DNA from: Arthrobacter sp. B3I9
Lineage (GTDB): Bacteria > Actinomycetota > Actinomycetes > Actinomycetales > Micrococcaceae
DNA length: 64,000 nt
Direction of reading: 5' to 3'
Assembly: GCF_030816935.1 (NCBI RefSeq)
Contig: NZ_JAUSYO010000001.1
Coordinates: 124,001 to 188,000 of the forward strand
Shown here: positions 37,948 through 45,896 of the stretch, piece after piece
Layout of the letters: each line of letters starts with the position of its first letter
Numbering within the stretch: position 1 is the first letter of the stretch
Notes under the pieces: generated by a model
The model's database searches: none
The model's input: the letters and a program-made list of their open reading frames with translations, nothing else
Told to the model about the DNA's origin: nothing
Program-made: the position numbers and the translations under genes

Positions 37948-38610
37948 ATGGGCAAGTGGGTGAAGGAACACGGCCTGATGCTGGCGAACATCGGCCTCTT
38001 CCTCGTGCTCTTCGGCGGGATGGTCTTCAGTGGCGCCGCCGACTACAGCGAGGACCAGGTGACCCACGGACAATCGGCCGTTTCGGTGCTTGAGTACCTC
38101 GGGACCGGCTCGTTCCTGGAGGCGACCTTTGAAAACTGGGAGTCCGAGTTCCTGCAGATGGGCATGTACGTCATCCTGACCGTCTTCCTGTTCCAGAAGG
38201 GATCCTCGGAGTCGAAGCCGATGGACAAGGACTTCCCGCAGGACCAGGACCCGCGGGATCTACCCCTCAAGGCCAATACACCATGGCCGGTGCGGCGCGG
38301 CGGCTGGGTCCTCAAGCTCTACGAGCACTCCCTGTCGCTCATGTTCCTGCTGCTGTTCCTGATGTCCATCGCCCTCCACGCCGTGGGCGGCAGTGAAGCG
38401 TACAGCGAGGAACAGCAAAGCCACGGGCAGCCGGCGGTCACGGTGCTGCAGTACCTCGGATCCAGCCGCTTCTGGTTCGAATCCTTCCAGAACTGGCAGA
38501 GCGAGTTCCTGGCCGTCGCCGTGCTTGTGGGTGCCTCCGTCTATCTCCGCGAGAAGGGCTCTCCGGAATCCAAGCCGGTGGCCGAGCCGCACTATGAGAC
38601 CGGAAGCTGA
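37948..38610 (+). CDS. DUF6766 family membrane protein with internal duplication
   Basis: The 220-residue protein consists of two similar halves, about residues 4-91 and 120-210. Each has a membrane helix, then a YSE(D/E)Q..HGQ.AV.VL.YLG segment, an (E/Q)NW(E/Q)SEFL motif, a second helix and a GS.ESKP tail. It is therefore a pseudo-twofold four-helix membrane protein with paired extramembrane loops. The role is unknown. GGAGGAACC directly precedes ATG 37948; the upstream ATG 37900 overlaps the DUF6328 stop and would add 16 residues. It ends five bases before the convergent glycerate kinase. Confidence 0.8.
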   Translation: MGKWVKEHGLMLANIGLFLVLFGGMVFSGAADYSEDQVTHGQSAVSVLEYLGTGSFLEATFENWESEFLQMGMYVILTVFLFQKGSSESKPMDKDFPQDQDPRDLPLKANTPWPVRRGGWVLKLYEHSLSLMFLLLFLMSIALHAVGGSEAYSEEQQSHGQPAVTVLQYLGSSRFWFESFQNWQSEFLAVAVLVGASVYLREKGSPESKPVAEPHYETGS

Positions 38611-38614
38611 GGTT

Positions 38615-39739
38615 CTAGGCCCCTTCCAGAACCTGGCTGGTGGCCCGGATGAGGTACTTTGCGGCGTTCGCGACGGCGTCGGCCGGGCTTTCCGCGAGGT
38701 CCAGCAGCTGCGCGGCGGCCACCACGCCGTGCGGGGCGAGGTCCTCCGGGGTGACCAGGATGCGTCCGGCCACGACGATCACGGGGATGCCGAGCTCGCG
38801 GGCGGCATCGGCGAGCGCGATCGGCGCCTTACCCGTGAGCGACTGCGAATCCATCGAACCCTCCCCGGTGATCACCAGGTCCGTCTGGGACAGTTTTCCG
38901 GCGAGGCCGGTGAGGCCCGCCACCAGCTGGAAGCCGCCTTCCAGCCGTGCGTTGCCGAAGGCCAGGAACGACGCCGGGAACCCGCCCGCCGCGCCCGCCC
39001 CCGGGATGTTGACCTCCCGGCCGGTGGCCTGGCGCAGCACGGATGCCCAGTTGCGGAGGCCGGCGTCGAGCAGCTCCACCGCGTCCCCGTCGGCGCCCTT
39101 CTGCGGGCCGAACACGTGCGCGGCGCCGTCCTCCCCGTACAGCGGGCTCTGCACGTCCACGGCGATGCGGAACGTGACCGCAGCGAGCCGGGGATCCAGT
39201 CCGCTGACATCCACGGCGGCCACGTCGGCAAGCGAGCCGCCGCCCAGCGGCACCACGTTCCCGGCAGCGTCCAGCGGCTTGAGCCCCAGGGCACGGAGCG
39301 CTCCGCTGCCCCCGTCGCTCATGGCCGAGCCGCCCAGGCCCAGCACGATCTCGGTGGCACCGGCGTCCAAGGCGGCGGCAATCAGCTGGCCGCACCCGTA
39401 ACTGTGGGCGCGAAGGGCGTTGGCCGGGGTGGGCTCCATCTGGGCCAGACCGGACGCCTGGGCGGTTTCAATGACAGCGGTGGCTGCCCCGGAGGCATCC
39501 TTGCGGATGGCCCACGCAGCGCCGACGGGAGCCAGGATGGGCCCGACGACCGCGTTGAGCCGCTCCTCGTACCCGGCCGCAACGGCTGCCTCGAGGGTTC
39601 CTTCGCCGCCGTCGGCGACCGGAAACTGGACGGTCTCGGCGTCGGGATAAACCCGCAAAGCACCTTCGGCCATGGCAGCGGCGGCTTCGAGTGCCGTGAG
39701 CGAACCTTTGAACTTGTCCGGGGCGATGAGGATGCGCAT
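38615..39739 (-). CDS. glycerate kinase (GckA/GlxK family)
   Basis: The enzyme phosphorylates D-glycerate, normally to 2-phosphoglycerate in this family. The 374-residue protein has the family start RILIAPDKFKGSLTALEAA, followed by PVADGGEGTLEA, YGCGQLIAAALDAGATEIVLGLGGSAMSDGG with its glycine-rich loop, GPQKGA, and the late LVITGEGSMDSQSLTGKAP. The sequence is complete. The ATG at 39739 starts the conserved first strand directly. It is convergent with DUF6766 and divergent from the histidine phosphatase gene. Confidence 0.93.
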   Translation of the reverse strand: MRILIAPDKFKGSLTALEAAAAMAEGALRVYPDAETVQFPVADGGEGTLEAAVAAGYEERLNAVVGPILAPVGAAWAIRKDASGAATAVIETAQASGLAQMEPTPANALRAHSYGCGQLIAAALDAGATEIVLGLGGSAMSDGGSGALRALGLKPLDAAGNVVPLGGGSLADVAAVDVSGLDPRLAAVTFRIAVDVQSPLYGEDGAAHVFGPQKGADGDAVELLDAGLRNWASVLRQATGREVNIPGAGAAGGFPASFLAFGNARLEGGFQLVAGLTGLAGKLSQTDLVITGEGSMDSQSLTGKAPIALADAARELGIPVIVVAGRILVTPEDLAPHGVVAAAQLLDLAESPADAVANAAKYLIRATSQVLEGA

Positions 39740-39835
39740 GGTCCTATCCTGCCAGCCCGGCCGGGACGGCGACGACAATGAGGAATACCGGTAGTAACGT
39801 GACAGCGACGCAGCATCGGACAGCAGGGGGCACGA

Positions 39836-40615
39836 ATGAATGACAACGGACAGACAACCGGTCCGGGACGCGGGGTGCCGGGCGTGGCGCAGCTCCTGCT
39901 GGTACGCCATGGCGAAAGCGAGGGGAACGTCGCCGCGACACTTGCGCACGAAACCGGCGCACACGTCATCCCGGTCCCTGCCCGGGACGCCGACGTCGAG
40001 CTGTCCGACACCGGGCGCGAACAGGCATTGGCGCTGGGGCGGCTGCTGGCAGGTTTTCCGGATGAAAGCCGCGCCGCCGTCTGGTCCTCGCCCTATCTCC
40101 GGGCGCGGCAGACGGCGGAACTGGCCGTCACCACCGGCGGCTGGCAGACGCCGGTCCTGGTTGACGAACGGCTCCGTGACCGCGAGCTCGGCATCCTCGA
40201 CATGCTCACCTCCCTCGGCGTGGAAGCACGGCTCCCCGAAGAAGCGGAGCGGCGGCGGTGGCTGGGCAAGTTCTACTACCGCCCGCCCGGGGGCGAGTCC
40301 TGGGCCGACGTCGCCCTGCGCCTGCGGTCCCTGCTTACCGACCTCGACCGCCGGCACCCCGGCCAGAGCGTGATGCTGGTCTGCCATGACGCCGTGATCC
40401 TGCTGATCCGGTACATCCTCGAAGGACTGACGGAACGCGAACTCCTGGACATCGCAGCTGCGTCCAGCATTCTCAACGCCTCGGTCAGCCGCTTCGTCCG
40501 CCCGGACGGCACCGGCCCCTGGCAGCTGGAAAGTTTCAATATGGCCGATCACCTGATGAGCGAAGGTGTACCGGTGACCCAACACTCAGGAGATGCCAAT
40601 GTCCAACCGCGCTGA
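39836..40615 (+). CDS. histidine phosphatase family protein
   Basis: The 259-residue protein is a phosphoglycerate-mutase-like phosphatase. The catalytic motif LLLVRHGESEGN (about residues 20-31) supplies the phospho-accepting His. WSSPYLRARQTAEL gives the second Arg, the acidic residue lies in LRDRELGILD, and the second His is in MLVCHDAVILL. The target phosphoester is unknown. It overlaps the NAD(P)HX dehydratase gene by 17 bases, so the pair is co-translated. ATG 39836 is preceded by an in-frame ATG-rich stretch with weak ribosome binding. Confidence 0.9.
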   Translation: MNDNGQTTGPGRGVPGVAQLLLVRHGESEGNVAATLAHETGAHVIPVPARDADVELSDTGREQALALGRLLAGFPDESRAAVWSSPYLRARQTAELAVTTGGWQTPVLVDERLRDRELGILDMLTSLGVEARLPEEAERRRWLGKFYYRPPGGESWADVALRLRSLLTDLDRRHPGQSVMLVCHDAVILLIRYILEGLTERELLDIAAASSILNASVSRFVRPDGTGPWQLESFNMADHLMSEGVPVTQHSGDANVQPR

Positions 40616-41510
40616 ACTCGTTACCCCGACACTGCTGAGGGACTGGCGGCTGCCCGGCGGCGGGTCCGGCAAGGATGACCGCGGCACCGTGCTGGTGGTG
40701 GGCGGTGCCAGGACGACTCCCGGGGCCGCGCTGCTGTCCGGCGTCGCGGCGCTCCGGTCCGGCGCAGGCCGGCTCACCATGGCCGTGGCCGAGTCCGTGG
40801 CGGTACAGCTTGCGGTGGCGCTCCCCGAGGCCGGGGTGCTTGGCCTGCCGGAAACCCCGTCGGGGTCCGTCGCTGGTTCCGCGGCCTCCGCCCTCACCGA
40901 CAAGATGGCGTCCGCGGACGCGGTCCTCGTCGGGCCCGGCCTAGACGACAAGGACGAGTCGGTCGACCTGCTCCGCGGGATGCTCACCATGCCCGCGGAC
41001 GGCACGCCGCCGGCCATCATCCTCGATGCCTACGCTTTGGGCTGCCTGCCCGAGCTCGAGGGTGAGCTGGAACCATGGGCGGACCGGCTGATCCTCACCC
41101 CCAACGTCAAAGAGGCCGGCATCCTGCTCGGCCGGGACGTGGACGACCTGCACCCGGATGTGCAGGAACTCGCCGACAAGTACCACGCGGTGGTGAGCTG
41201 CCAGGGCGTTATTGCGGCTCCCCGGAGTGCCGGCAAGGCGGAGGCCTCCGGCGGGGGTGACGGCGCGGGCCGCTGGGAAATCACCACCGGGCACAGCGGA
41301 CTCGGCACGTCGGGCAGCGGGGATGTGCTCTCCGGAATCATTGCGGGCCTTCGGGCACGCGGAACCACCGACGCCCAGGCCGCCTGCTGGGGCACCCATC
41401 TGCATGCTGCCGCCGGCGACCGGCTGGCCAGCCGGCTGGGAGGCCTGGGCTATCTCGCGCGCGAACTCACCGATGAGCTTCCGCCGCTGATGATGGAGTT
41501 GGCCAACTGA
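40599..41510 (+). CDS. nnrD: ADP-dependent NAD(P)H-hydrate dehydratase
   Basis: The enzyme repairs damaged NAD(P)HX hydrates using ADP. The 303-residue ribokinase-like protein has KDDRGTVLVVGGARTTPGAA, LLSGVAALRSGAGRLTMAV, VLVGPGLDD, LTPNVKEAGILLG and the C-terminal TSGSGDVLSGIIAGL with catalytic Asp. There is no fused epimerase (NnrE) domain, as is common in actinobacteria. Of two nearby ATGs, 40599 is preferred because CAGGAG lies six bases before it; 40593 is too close. It overlaps the histidine phosphatase gene by 17 bases. Confidence 0.93.
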   Translation: MSNRAELVTPTLLRDWRLPGGGSGKDDRGTVLVVGGARTTPGAALLSGVAALRSGAGRLTMAVAESVAVQLAVALPEAGVLGLPETPSGSVAGSAASALTDKMASADAVLVGPGLDDKDESVDLLRGMLTMPADGTPPAIILDAYALGCLPELEGELEPWADRLILTPNVKEAGILLGRDVDDLHPDVQELADKYHAVVSCQGVIAAPRSAGKAEASGGGDGAGRWEITTGHSGLGTSGSGDVLSGIIAGLRARGTTDAQAACWGTHLHAAAGDRLASRLGGLGYLARELTDELPPLMMELAN

Positions 41511-41622
41511 CCCCTGCGCCCCGCGAGGGAGACGGGCTCTGGACTAGCCGTCAGCAGGCTGATTAGGCTGGAGGAGCAGGGCCGGTGGCACGGCCGCACG
41601 GTGTCGACCTAAGGAGACGGCG

Positions 41623-42078
41623 ATGGGTATCGGAGACAGCATCAGCAAGGCGGCGGAAAACGCCATGGAGAATCTGGGCGGCACCGCGAAGAAGTTCGAC
41701 GACGGCCACACCCCCGATCCTGATAACCCCCGCGACGACGTCCAGGTGCATTCGTCCATCAGCGAGGGCTCCAACGCGCTCGACGGCGAGACCCGCGACG
41801 CCGGCACCAGCTCCTCTCCCGGAGCCGGTCCCAGGCCTGGTTCGAACAGCGAACCGGGCACCGACCCGTCACGGGCGACCCCCGGCGACCCCGCCGGCTC
41901 GCCGCTGGACTCCCCGCCGCCGGCCCCCACCGAAGAGCCCGGCGGAACTCCTCCGCTGGATGATCCACACGACGTCCCCGGCCCGGGCGGCCTGCCGGAT
42001 TCGGATCCGGGAGACCTCCGCGCAGACCCTTCCGAGGGCACCGAGGATCCGGGCGCCGGCAGCATGGGCCGCGGCTAG
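41623..42078 (+). CDS. Pro/Gly/Asp-rich hydrophilic protein
   Basis: The 151-residue protein starts with an amphipathic helix (GDSISKAAENAMENLGGTAK, residues 4-23) recalling CsbD-type stress proteins. It then becomes a disordered Pro/Gly/Asp/Ser tail with no domain (SPLDSPPPAPTEEPGGTPPL). Function is unknown. AGGAGACGGCG before the ATG is a strong ribosome binding site, supporting a real gene. It stands alone; the composition resembles the acidic protein at 35794-36210. Confidence 0.65.
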   Translation: MGIGDSISKAAENAMENLGGTAKKFDDGHTPDPDNPRDDVQVHSSISEGSNALDGETRDAGTSSSPGAGPRPGSNSEPGTDPSRATPGDPAGSPLDSPPPAPTEEPGGTPPLDDPHDVPGPGGLPDSDPGDLRADPSEGTEDPGAGSMGRG

Positions 42079-42108
42079 GGCTCCTGTGACCCCCGGTTCC
42101 GGCGGGGC

Positions 42109-42909
42109 TTAGTTCCGCCAGGCGCCGCGCTCCTGCAGCACCTCTTTGAGCAGGTCGGCGCGGTCGGTGATGATCCCGTCCACCCCCAGGTCCAGCAGCC
42201 GGTGCATCTCGGCCGGGTCGTTGATGGTCCAGACGTGCACCTGCAGGCCGTTCCGGTGGGCCCGCTCGACAAAACCGGGCGTCACCACTGTCAGGGCCCG
42301 GAAGCGGACCGGCACCTGCAGGGCCTGGACGCCGCGGAACGCCCTGCGCGCCACAAGCCGCAGCAGCGGGCCGGGCAGAACGGGGCCCAGCAGGACGAAC
42401 AAGCCGGTGGAAAAGAGCCCCGCGGAGCCTGCGGCCGGACGGCTGAGCTGCTTCAGCACGGCCCGGCGCCGCCGGTCGGAAAAGCTGGCAACCAGCACGC
42501 GGTCATGGAGCCCGTACCGCTCGATCGCCTCAGCCAGGGTGGCCACCGAGTTCCAGTCCTTGACGTCCAGGTTCAGCCGGACATCCGGAAACGCGGTTAT
42601 GAGTTCCTCAAAGAGCGGGATCGGCTCGGCTCCCCCGATCCGCGCCCGCGCGACCGTAGCCGCAGAAAGCTCCGCGATCCGCCCCCTGCCGTCCGTGACC
42701 CGGTCCAGCGCCTCATCGTGGAACAGCAACAGGACGCCGTCGGCCGTGGTGTGCACGTCAGTCTCAAGGTGCCGGAAGCCGAGCTCGACGGCGGCGCTGA
42801 ACGCGGCCATGGAGTTTTCCAGGCCCTCGCGGGAGAAGCCGCGGTGGGCCAGGGCCAGGGGTCCGTCGGAGGCACCGCCGGCGGAAAAGTACGGGTGGGG
42901 CGTGCTCAT
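42109..42909 (-). CDS. glycerophosphodiester phosphodiesterase family protein
   Basis: The enzyme hydrolyses glycerophosphodiesters to glycerol-3-phosphate and an alcohol. The 266-residue TIM barrel has LAHRGFSREGLENSMAAF (general base His), the metal-binding ETDVHTTADG, FHDEALDRVTDGRG (second His), NLDVKDW and the C-terminal VHVWTINDPAEMHRLLDLGV with DGIITD. A hydrophobic insert (SAGLFSTGLFVLLGPVLPGPL) between strands may touch membrane. No signal peptide is present, so it is intracellular. Confidence 0.93.
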   Translation of the reverse strand: MSTPHPYFSAGGASDGPLALAHRGFSREGLENSMAAFSAAVELGFRHLETDVHTTADGVLLLFHDEALDRVTDGRGRIAELSAATVARARIGGAEPIPLFEELITAFPDVRLNLDVKDWNSVATLAEAIERYGLHDRVLVASFSDRRRRAVLKQLSRPAAGSAGLFSTGLFVLLGPVLPGPLLRLVARRAFRGVQALQVPVRFRALTVVTPGFVERAHRNGLQVHVWTINDPAEMHRLLDLGVDGIITDRADLLKEVLQERGAWRN

Positions 42910-42962
42910 GCCTGAAGCGTACCGGAGCCCGCGGGCGCCGCCTGCCGCCGGCAGTGCCGGGG

Positions 42963-43244
42963 TCAGGAGGGGGAGAGAAAAATTTCGACGCCGTCGCTGC
43001 AGTGCAGCAGCGTCCGCCCCCGGCCGCCGTCGAGATCCACCCAGACCACCGTGTGATCGTCCGTCACGGCGTCGATGAGACCGCCGGTTTCGTAGCCGGG
43101 GCGCGTGCGGACGGAGACCCTGTCTCCGCGGCGCAGGTCCTTCCAGCGCGGGTCCGGTTCCACCCGGCGCACGGGTTGTTCGTCCGTCAGTTGCATGCGG
43201 TGCCTGGCCATGATTTCCCCACTGTCGCTCGAACGGTCCGTCAT
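42963..43244 (-). CDS. small hypothetical protein with SH3-like C-terminal half
   Basis: The 93-residue protein is not recognised. The C-terminal 60 residues (DLRRGDRVSVRTRPGYETGG then TVVWVDLDGGRGRTLLHC) alternate like small beta-barrel strands, suggesting an SH3-like or KOW-like fold. ATG 43244 is preferred because AGG lies nine bases upstream; TTG 43253 is in frame. Neighbours (GDPD, HAD) give no functional clue. Confidence 0.6.
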   Translation of the reverse strand: MTDRSSDSGEIMARHRMQLTDEQPVRRVEPDPRWKDLRRGDRVSVRTRPGYETGGLIDAVTDDHTVVWVDLDGGRGRTLLHCSDGVEIFLSPS

Positions 43245-43340
43245 GGCATTCAACCTATGGGGCCAAAGTGAACGCGAGTTGGCCGGAAGCTGGGAATCCG
43301 GTGATAGGCCGGCAGGCCGGCCTGGATCAAAGGGCCGGGG

Positions 43341-44159
43341 TCAGGTGAGCCGGACCCCGAGGGCGGCGAGCTTGGCCTCGAGAATCTGGGCCACGCCGTC
43401 GTCGTCGAAGTGCGGAGCCTGCTGACCGGCCGCGCGGATGGCTTCCGGATGTCCGCTGGCCATCGCGTACCCCTGCCCGGCCCAGCGCAGCATCTCAATG
43501 TCATTGGGCATGTCCCCGAACGCCACCACGTCCCCGGCGTCGATGCCCAGGGCGGCCGCGTACTCGGCCAGCGTGACAGCCTTGTTGACGCCCGGGAGGG
43601 ACAGTTCCAGGAGGGCGACGTTCGGTGCGGAATGGGTGGCCGAGGCCAGATGCGCGACGGCGGGCGTGACTTCGGCGAGGAACTCGTCCGCGGTGCCCTC
43701 CCGCACGACAGCGAGGAACTTCACCACAGAGTCCTCCGCGGTGAGCGTGCTGTCCAGCGGCGCGGGCGTGAATTCTGCGAGCAGCTCGCTGGACCCGTTC
43801 TCGATGAAGCCCGGCTCAAGGTGGAATCCCGTCAGGGTTTCGGCGGCGAACAGTGCAGAGGGCCGGATGCCCTGGATGATCCGGCGCGTCTCGAGAACGG
43901 CCTCGAGGTTGAGGCCCCGGGACGAAATCACTCCGTCGGCTTCGAGGTCCCAGACCACGGCGCCGTTGGAACAGATCACGGTCCCGGTGTGCCCGAGCTG
44001 GTCCTGCAACGGGTGCAGCCAGCGCGGCGGGCGCCCCGTGACGAAGACGAGTTCGACCCCCGCTTCGCGGCAGGCATGGAAGGCACGGACCGTGCGTTCG
44101 CTGATTTTGCCGTCGCGGCCGAGGATCGTTCCGTCAATGTCACTCGCTACCAGCCGCAT
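43341..44159 (-). CDS. HAD family phosphatase (Cof type), second copy
   Basis: The 272-residue haloacid-dehalogenase phosphatase has nucleophile motif ASDIDGTILGRDG at residues 4-16, motif II FVTGRPPRW, and a C2 cap (about residues 80-190). The catalytic Lys region is GVNKAVTLAEYAAALG and motif IV is FGDMPNDIEMLRWAG. It is paralogous to the protein at 9846-10715, sharing the FDDDGVAQILE-like C-terminal end. The substrate is unknown. Upstream lies an inverted repeat at 44197-44271. Confidence 0.9.
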   Translation of the reverse strand: MRLVASDIDGTILGRDGKISERTVRAFHACREAGVELVFVTGRPPRWLHPLQDQLGHTGTVICSNGAVVWDLEADGVISSRGLNLEAVLETRRIIQGIRPSALFAAETLTGFHLEPGFIENGSSELLAEFTPAPLDSTLTAEDSVVKFLAVVREGTADEFLAEVTPAVAHLASATHSAPNVALLELSLPGVNKAVTLAEYAAALGIDAGDVVAFGDMPNDIEMLRWAGQGYAMASGHPEAIRAAGQQAPHFDDDGVAQILEAKLAALGVRLT

Positions 44160-44196
44160 ACTGCCAGTCTACGTGGGCGCGCCGAGGCAGGGGCGC

Positions 44197-44271
44197 GGGC
44201 CGTTTCGACGGATGAGCACCCGTTTCGACGGCACGAATCATCGAGTGCGCACGGAACCGTCGAAACGGCCC
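44197..44271. repeat. inverted repeat with CGTTTCGACGG units
   Basis: GGGCCGTTTCGACGG (44197-44211) is exactly inverted at 44257-44271, a 15-bp stem. A second direct unit, CGTTTCGACGG, is at 44221-44231. The 17-mer GGAACCGTCGAAACGGC at 44253-44269 is identical to 2032-2048. The element lies between the HAD and PEBP genes, has no T-run, and so resembles a dispersed palindromic element rather than a terminator. Confidence 0.65.
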
Positions 44272-44312
44272 GGTGAAGAAGGGCTCTGGCGGCCAGGAAC
44301 GACGTCGGCCGC

Positions 44313-44825
44313 CTAGCGCCGTTCGTAGACCCCCGTGAGGGTGGCCTTGGCCAGGACGTGGTCCGAGAGCCTGGATTCCAGGCTTGCCGGCGAGGTGCGG
44401 CTGTCCACCCCTGACTGCTCCACGTCGAGGGCGTGGACCGTCATGAGGTAGCGGTGCGGACCGTGGCCCGGAGGCGGCGCAGCTCCCACATACCCATGGA
44501 AGCCCGCGTCATTCTTCAGCTGCAGGGCACCCGGCGGGAGCTGCGGGCCGTCCTCTGCGCCGGCTCCCTCGGGCAGGGACGTGACGTCGGGCGGCAGGTC
44601 CACGACGGCCCAGTGCCAGTACCCGCCGGCGCCGGGGGCGTCCGGATCGAACACGGTCACGGCGTAGCTACGCGTTCCTTCCGGGGCGCCGCTCCAGCTC
44701 AGCTGCGGTGATTCGTCCCGTCCGCCGGCGCCCAGCCTGTCGCTGCGCTGCGCCGGCGGAATGGTCTGTCCTTCCTCCAGCGACCTGCTGCTGAGGCGGA
44801 AGGTGGGGGCATCGTTGCTTGTCAT
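44313..44825 (-). CDS. YbhB/YbcL-type phosphatidylethanolamine-binding protein family
   Basis: The 170-residue protein belongs to the PEBP/Raf-kinase-inhibitor-like family, small ligand-binding proteins of unclear role in bacteria. Signatures are the early PQLSWSGAPEGTRSYAVTVFDPDAPG and the following YWHWAVVDLP, then the GPHRYLMTVHALD pocket segment near the C-terminus. It is complete and cytoplasmic (no signal). It starts nine bases after the PfkB-kinase stop, so the two genes are one unit. Confidence 0.9.
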   Translation of the reverse strand: MTSNDAPTFRLSSRSLEEGQTIPPAQRSDRLGAGGRDESPQLSWSGAPEGTRSYAVTVFDPDAPGAGGYWHWAVVDLPPDVTSLPEGAGAEDGPQLPPGALQLKNDAGFHGYVGAAPPPGHGPHRYLMTVHALDVEQSGVDSRTSPASLESRLSDHVLAKATLTGVYERR

Positions 44826-44834
44826 GGCTTCCTT

Positions 44835-45845
44835 TCAGTTGGTGGAAAGATCGGCGCTCTCGGGGTCGGCGGCTTCTGACTCCGCAGGCGCGGGAGCCTC
44901 CGCTTCGAGCTCCATCCGGTTCAGTTCCGCCCGGGTGGGCGGGTTGGCACCGGCGCGCGAGACCGTCACAGCAGCTGCCCAGGAGGCGCGGGCCAGGAGT
45001 TCACGGAGGCTTCCGGCGGCGAGTTCCCTCAGGTCCTTGCGGTTCTGCGCCCCGTCCAGGCCGAGGTCCACGATGCCGGACAGCAGCGCAGCCATGAAGG
45101 AATCGCCCGCGCCCACGGTGTCCGCCACGTCGACGGAAGGGGCGGGGAAGTGGGTTTCGCCGGACGCGTTCACGCCCCACGGCCCTTCCGCTCCGCGCGT
45201 CACCACGACCATGGCCGGGCCTCCCGAGCCGCCCAGGGACAGCCAGCGGCGGGCGGAATCCAGCGGGTCCTGCCCGGGATAGAGCCACTCCAGGTCCTCA
45301 TCCGAGGCCTTCACCACGTCCGCGAGCGGAACGAATTTTTCGGCTTGCCGGCGGGCGTAGTCCACGTCGGTGATGATGCTGGGCCGGCAGTTCGGATCGA
45401 AGCTGACGGTCACGGACGGATGGGCATGTTCGACGGCGGCCAGCACGTCCGCGGCCCCCGGTGCAAGCATGGTGGCGATCGAGCCGGTGTGCAGCAGGGT
45501 GGTGCCCTGCAGCATGAACGGCAGCCGGTCAGCGAGGCCGGGAAGCTCCCAGGCGAGGTCGAAGGTGTAGCTGGCGGCACCGTCGTCGTCGATCAGGGCG
45601 GTGGCCACGCTGGTAGGGAGCGCGTCCGGTCCCACCGGAAGCAGCACCGAGCTGGACCGCAGGTGCGCTGCCACCGCCTCCCCGTAAGCGTCCCGTCCGT
45701 AGCGGCCGATGAACTGCACCGGGTGGTCCAGCCTGGCCAACCCCACTGCAACGTTGAGGGGACTGCCGCCCACGTGCGCCTGGACACCGGAAGAGCGCTG
45801 GACGACGTCGACAAGGCCCTCGCCAATTACTGTCAGCATGCTCAT
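44835..45845 (-). CDS. PfkB family carbohydrate kinase (fructokinase-like)
   Basis: The 336-residue sugar kinase has the N-terminal GEGLVDVV and GGSPLNVAVGLARL, the SFDPNCRPSIITD segment, and the C-terminal ATP/anion motif VADTVGAGDSFMAALLSGI with the catalytic Asp. The pattern suits fructokinases rather than KDG kinase. A 30-residue acidic Ala/Glu/Pro/Ser tail (EAEAPAPAESEAADPESAD) after the domain is unusual. The PEBP-family gene follows nine bases downstream. The true substrate is not determined. Confidence 0.88.
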   Translation of the reverse strand: MSMLTVIGEGLVDVVQRSSGVQAHVGGSPLNVAVGLARLDHPVQFIGRYGRDAYGEAVAAHLRSSSVLLPVGPDALPTSVATALIDDDGAASYTFDLAWELPGLADRLPFMLQGTTLLHTGSIATMLAPGAADVLAAVEHAHPSVTVSFDPNCRPSIITDVDYARRQAEKFVPLADVVKASDEDLEWLYPGQDPLDSARRWLSLGGSGGPAMVVVTRGAEGPWGVNASGETHFPAPSVDVADTVGAGDSFMAALLSGIVDLGLDGAQNRKDLRELAAGSLRELLARASWAAAVTVSRAGANPPTRAELNRMELEAEAPAPAESEAADPESADLSTN

Positions 45846-45896
45846 ACTCTGCCAGAGAACGCCGCCCGGCGCGCCAGTGTTTCAGCCACTGTCCGA

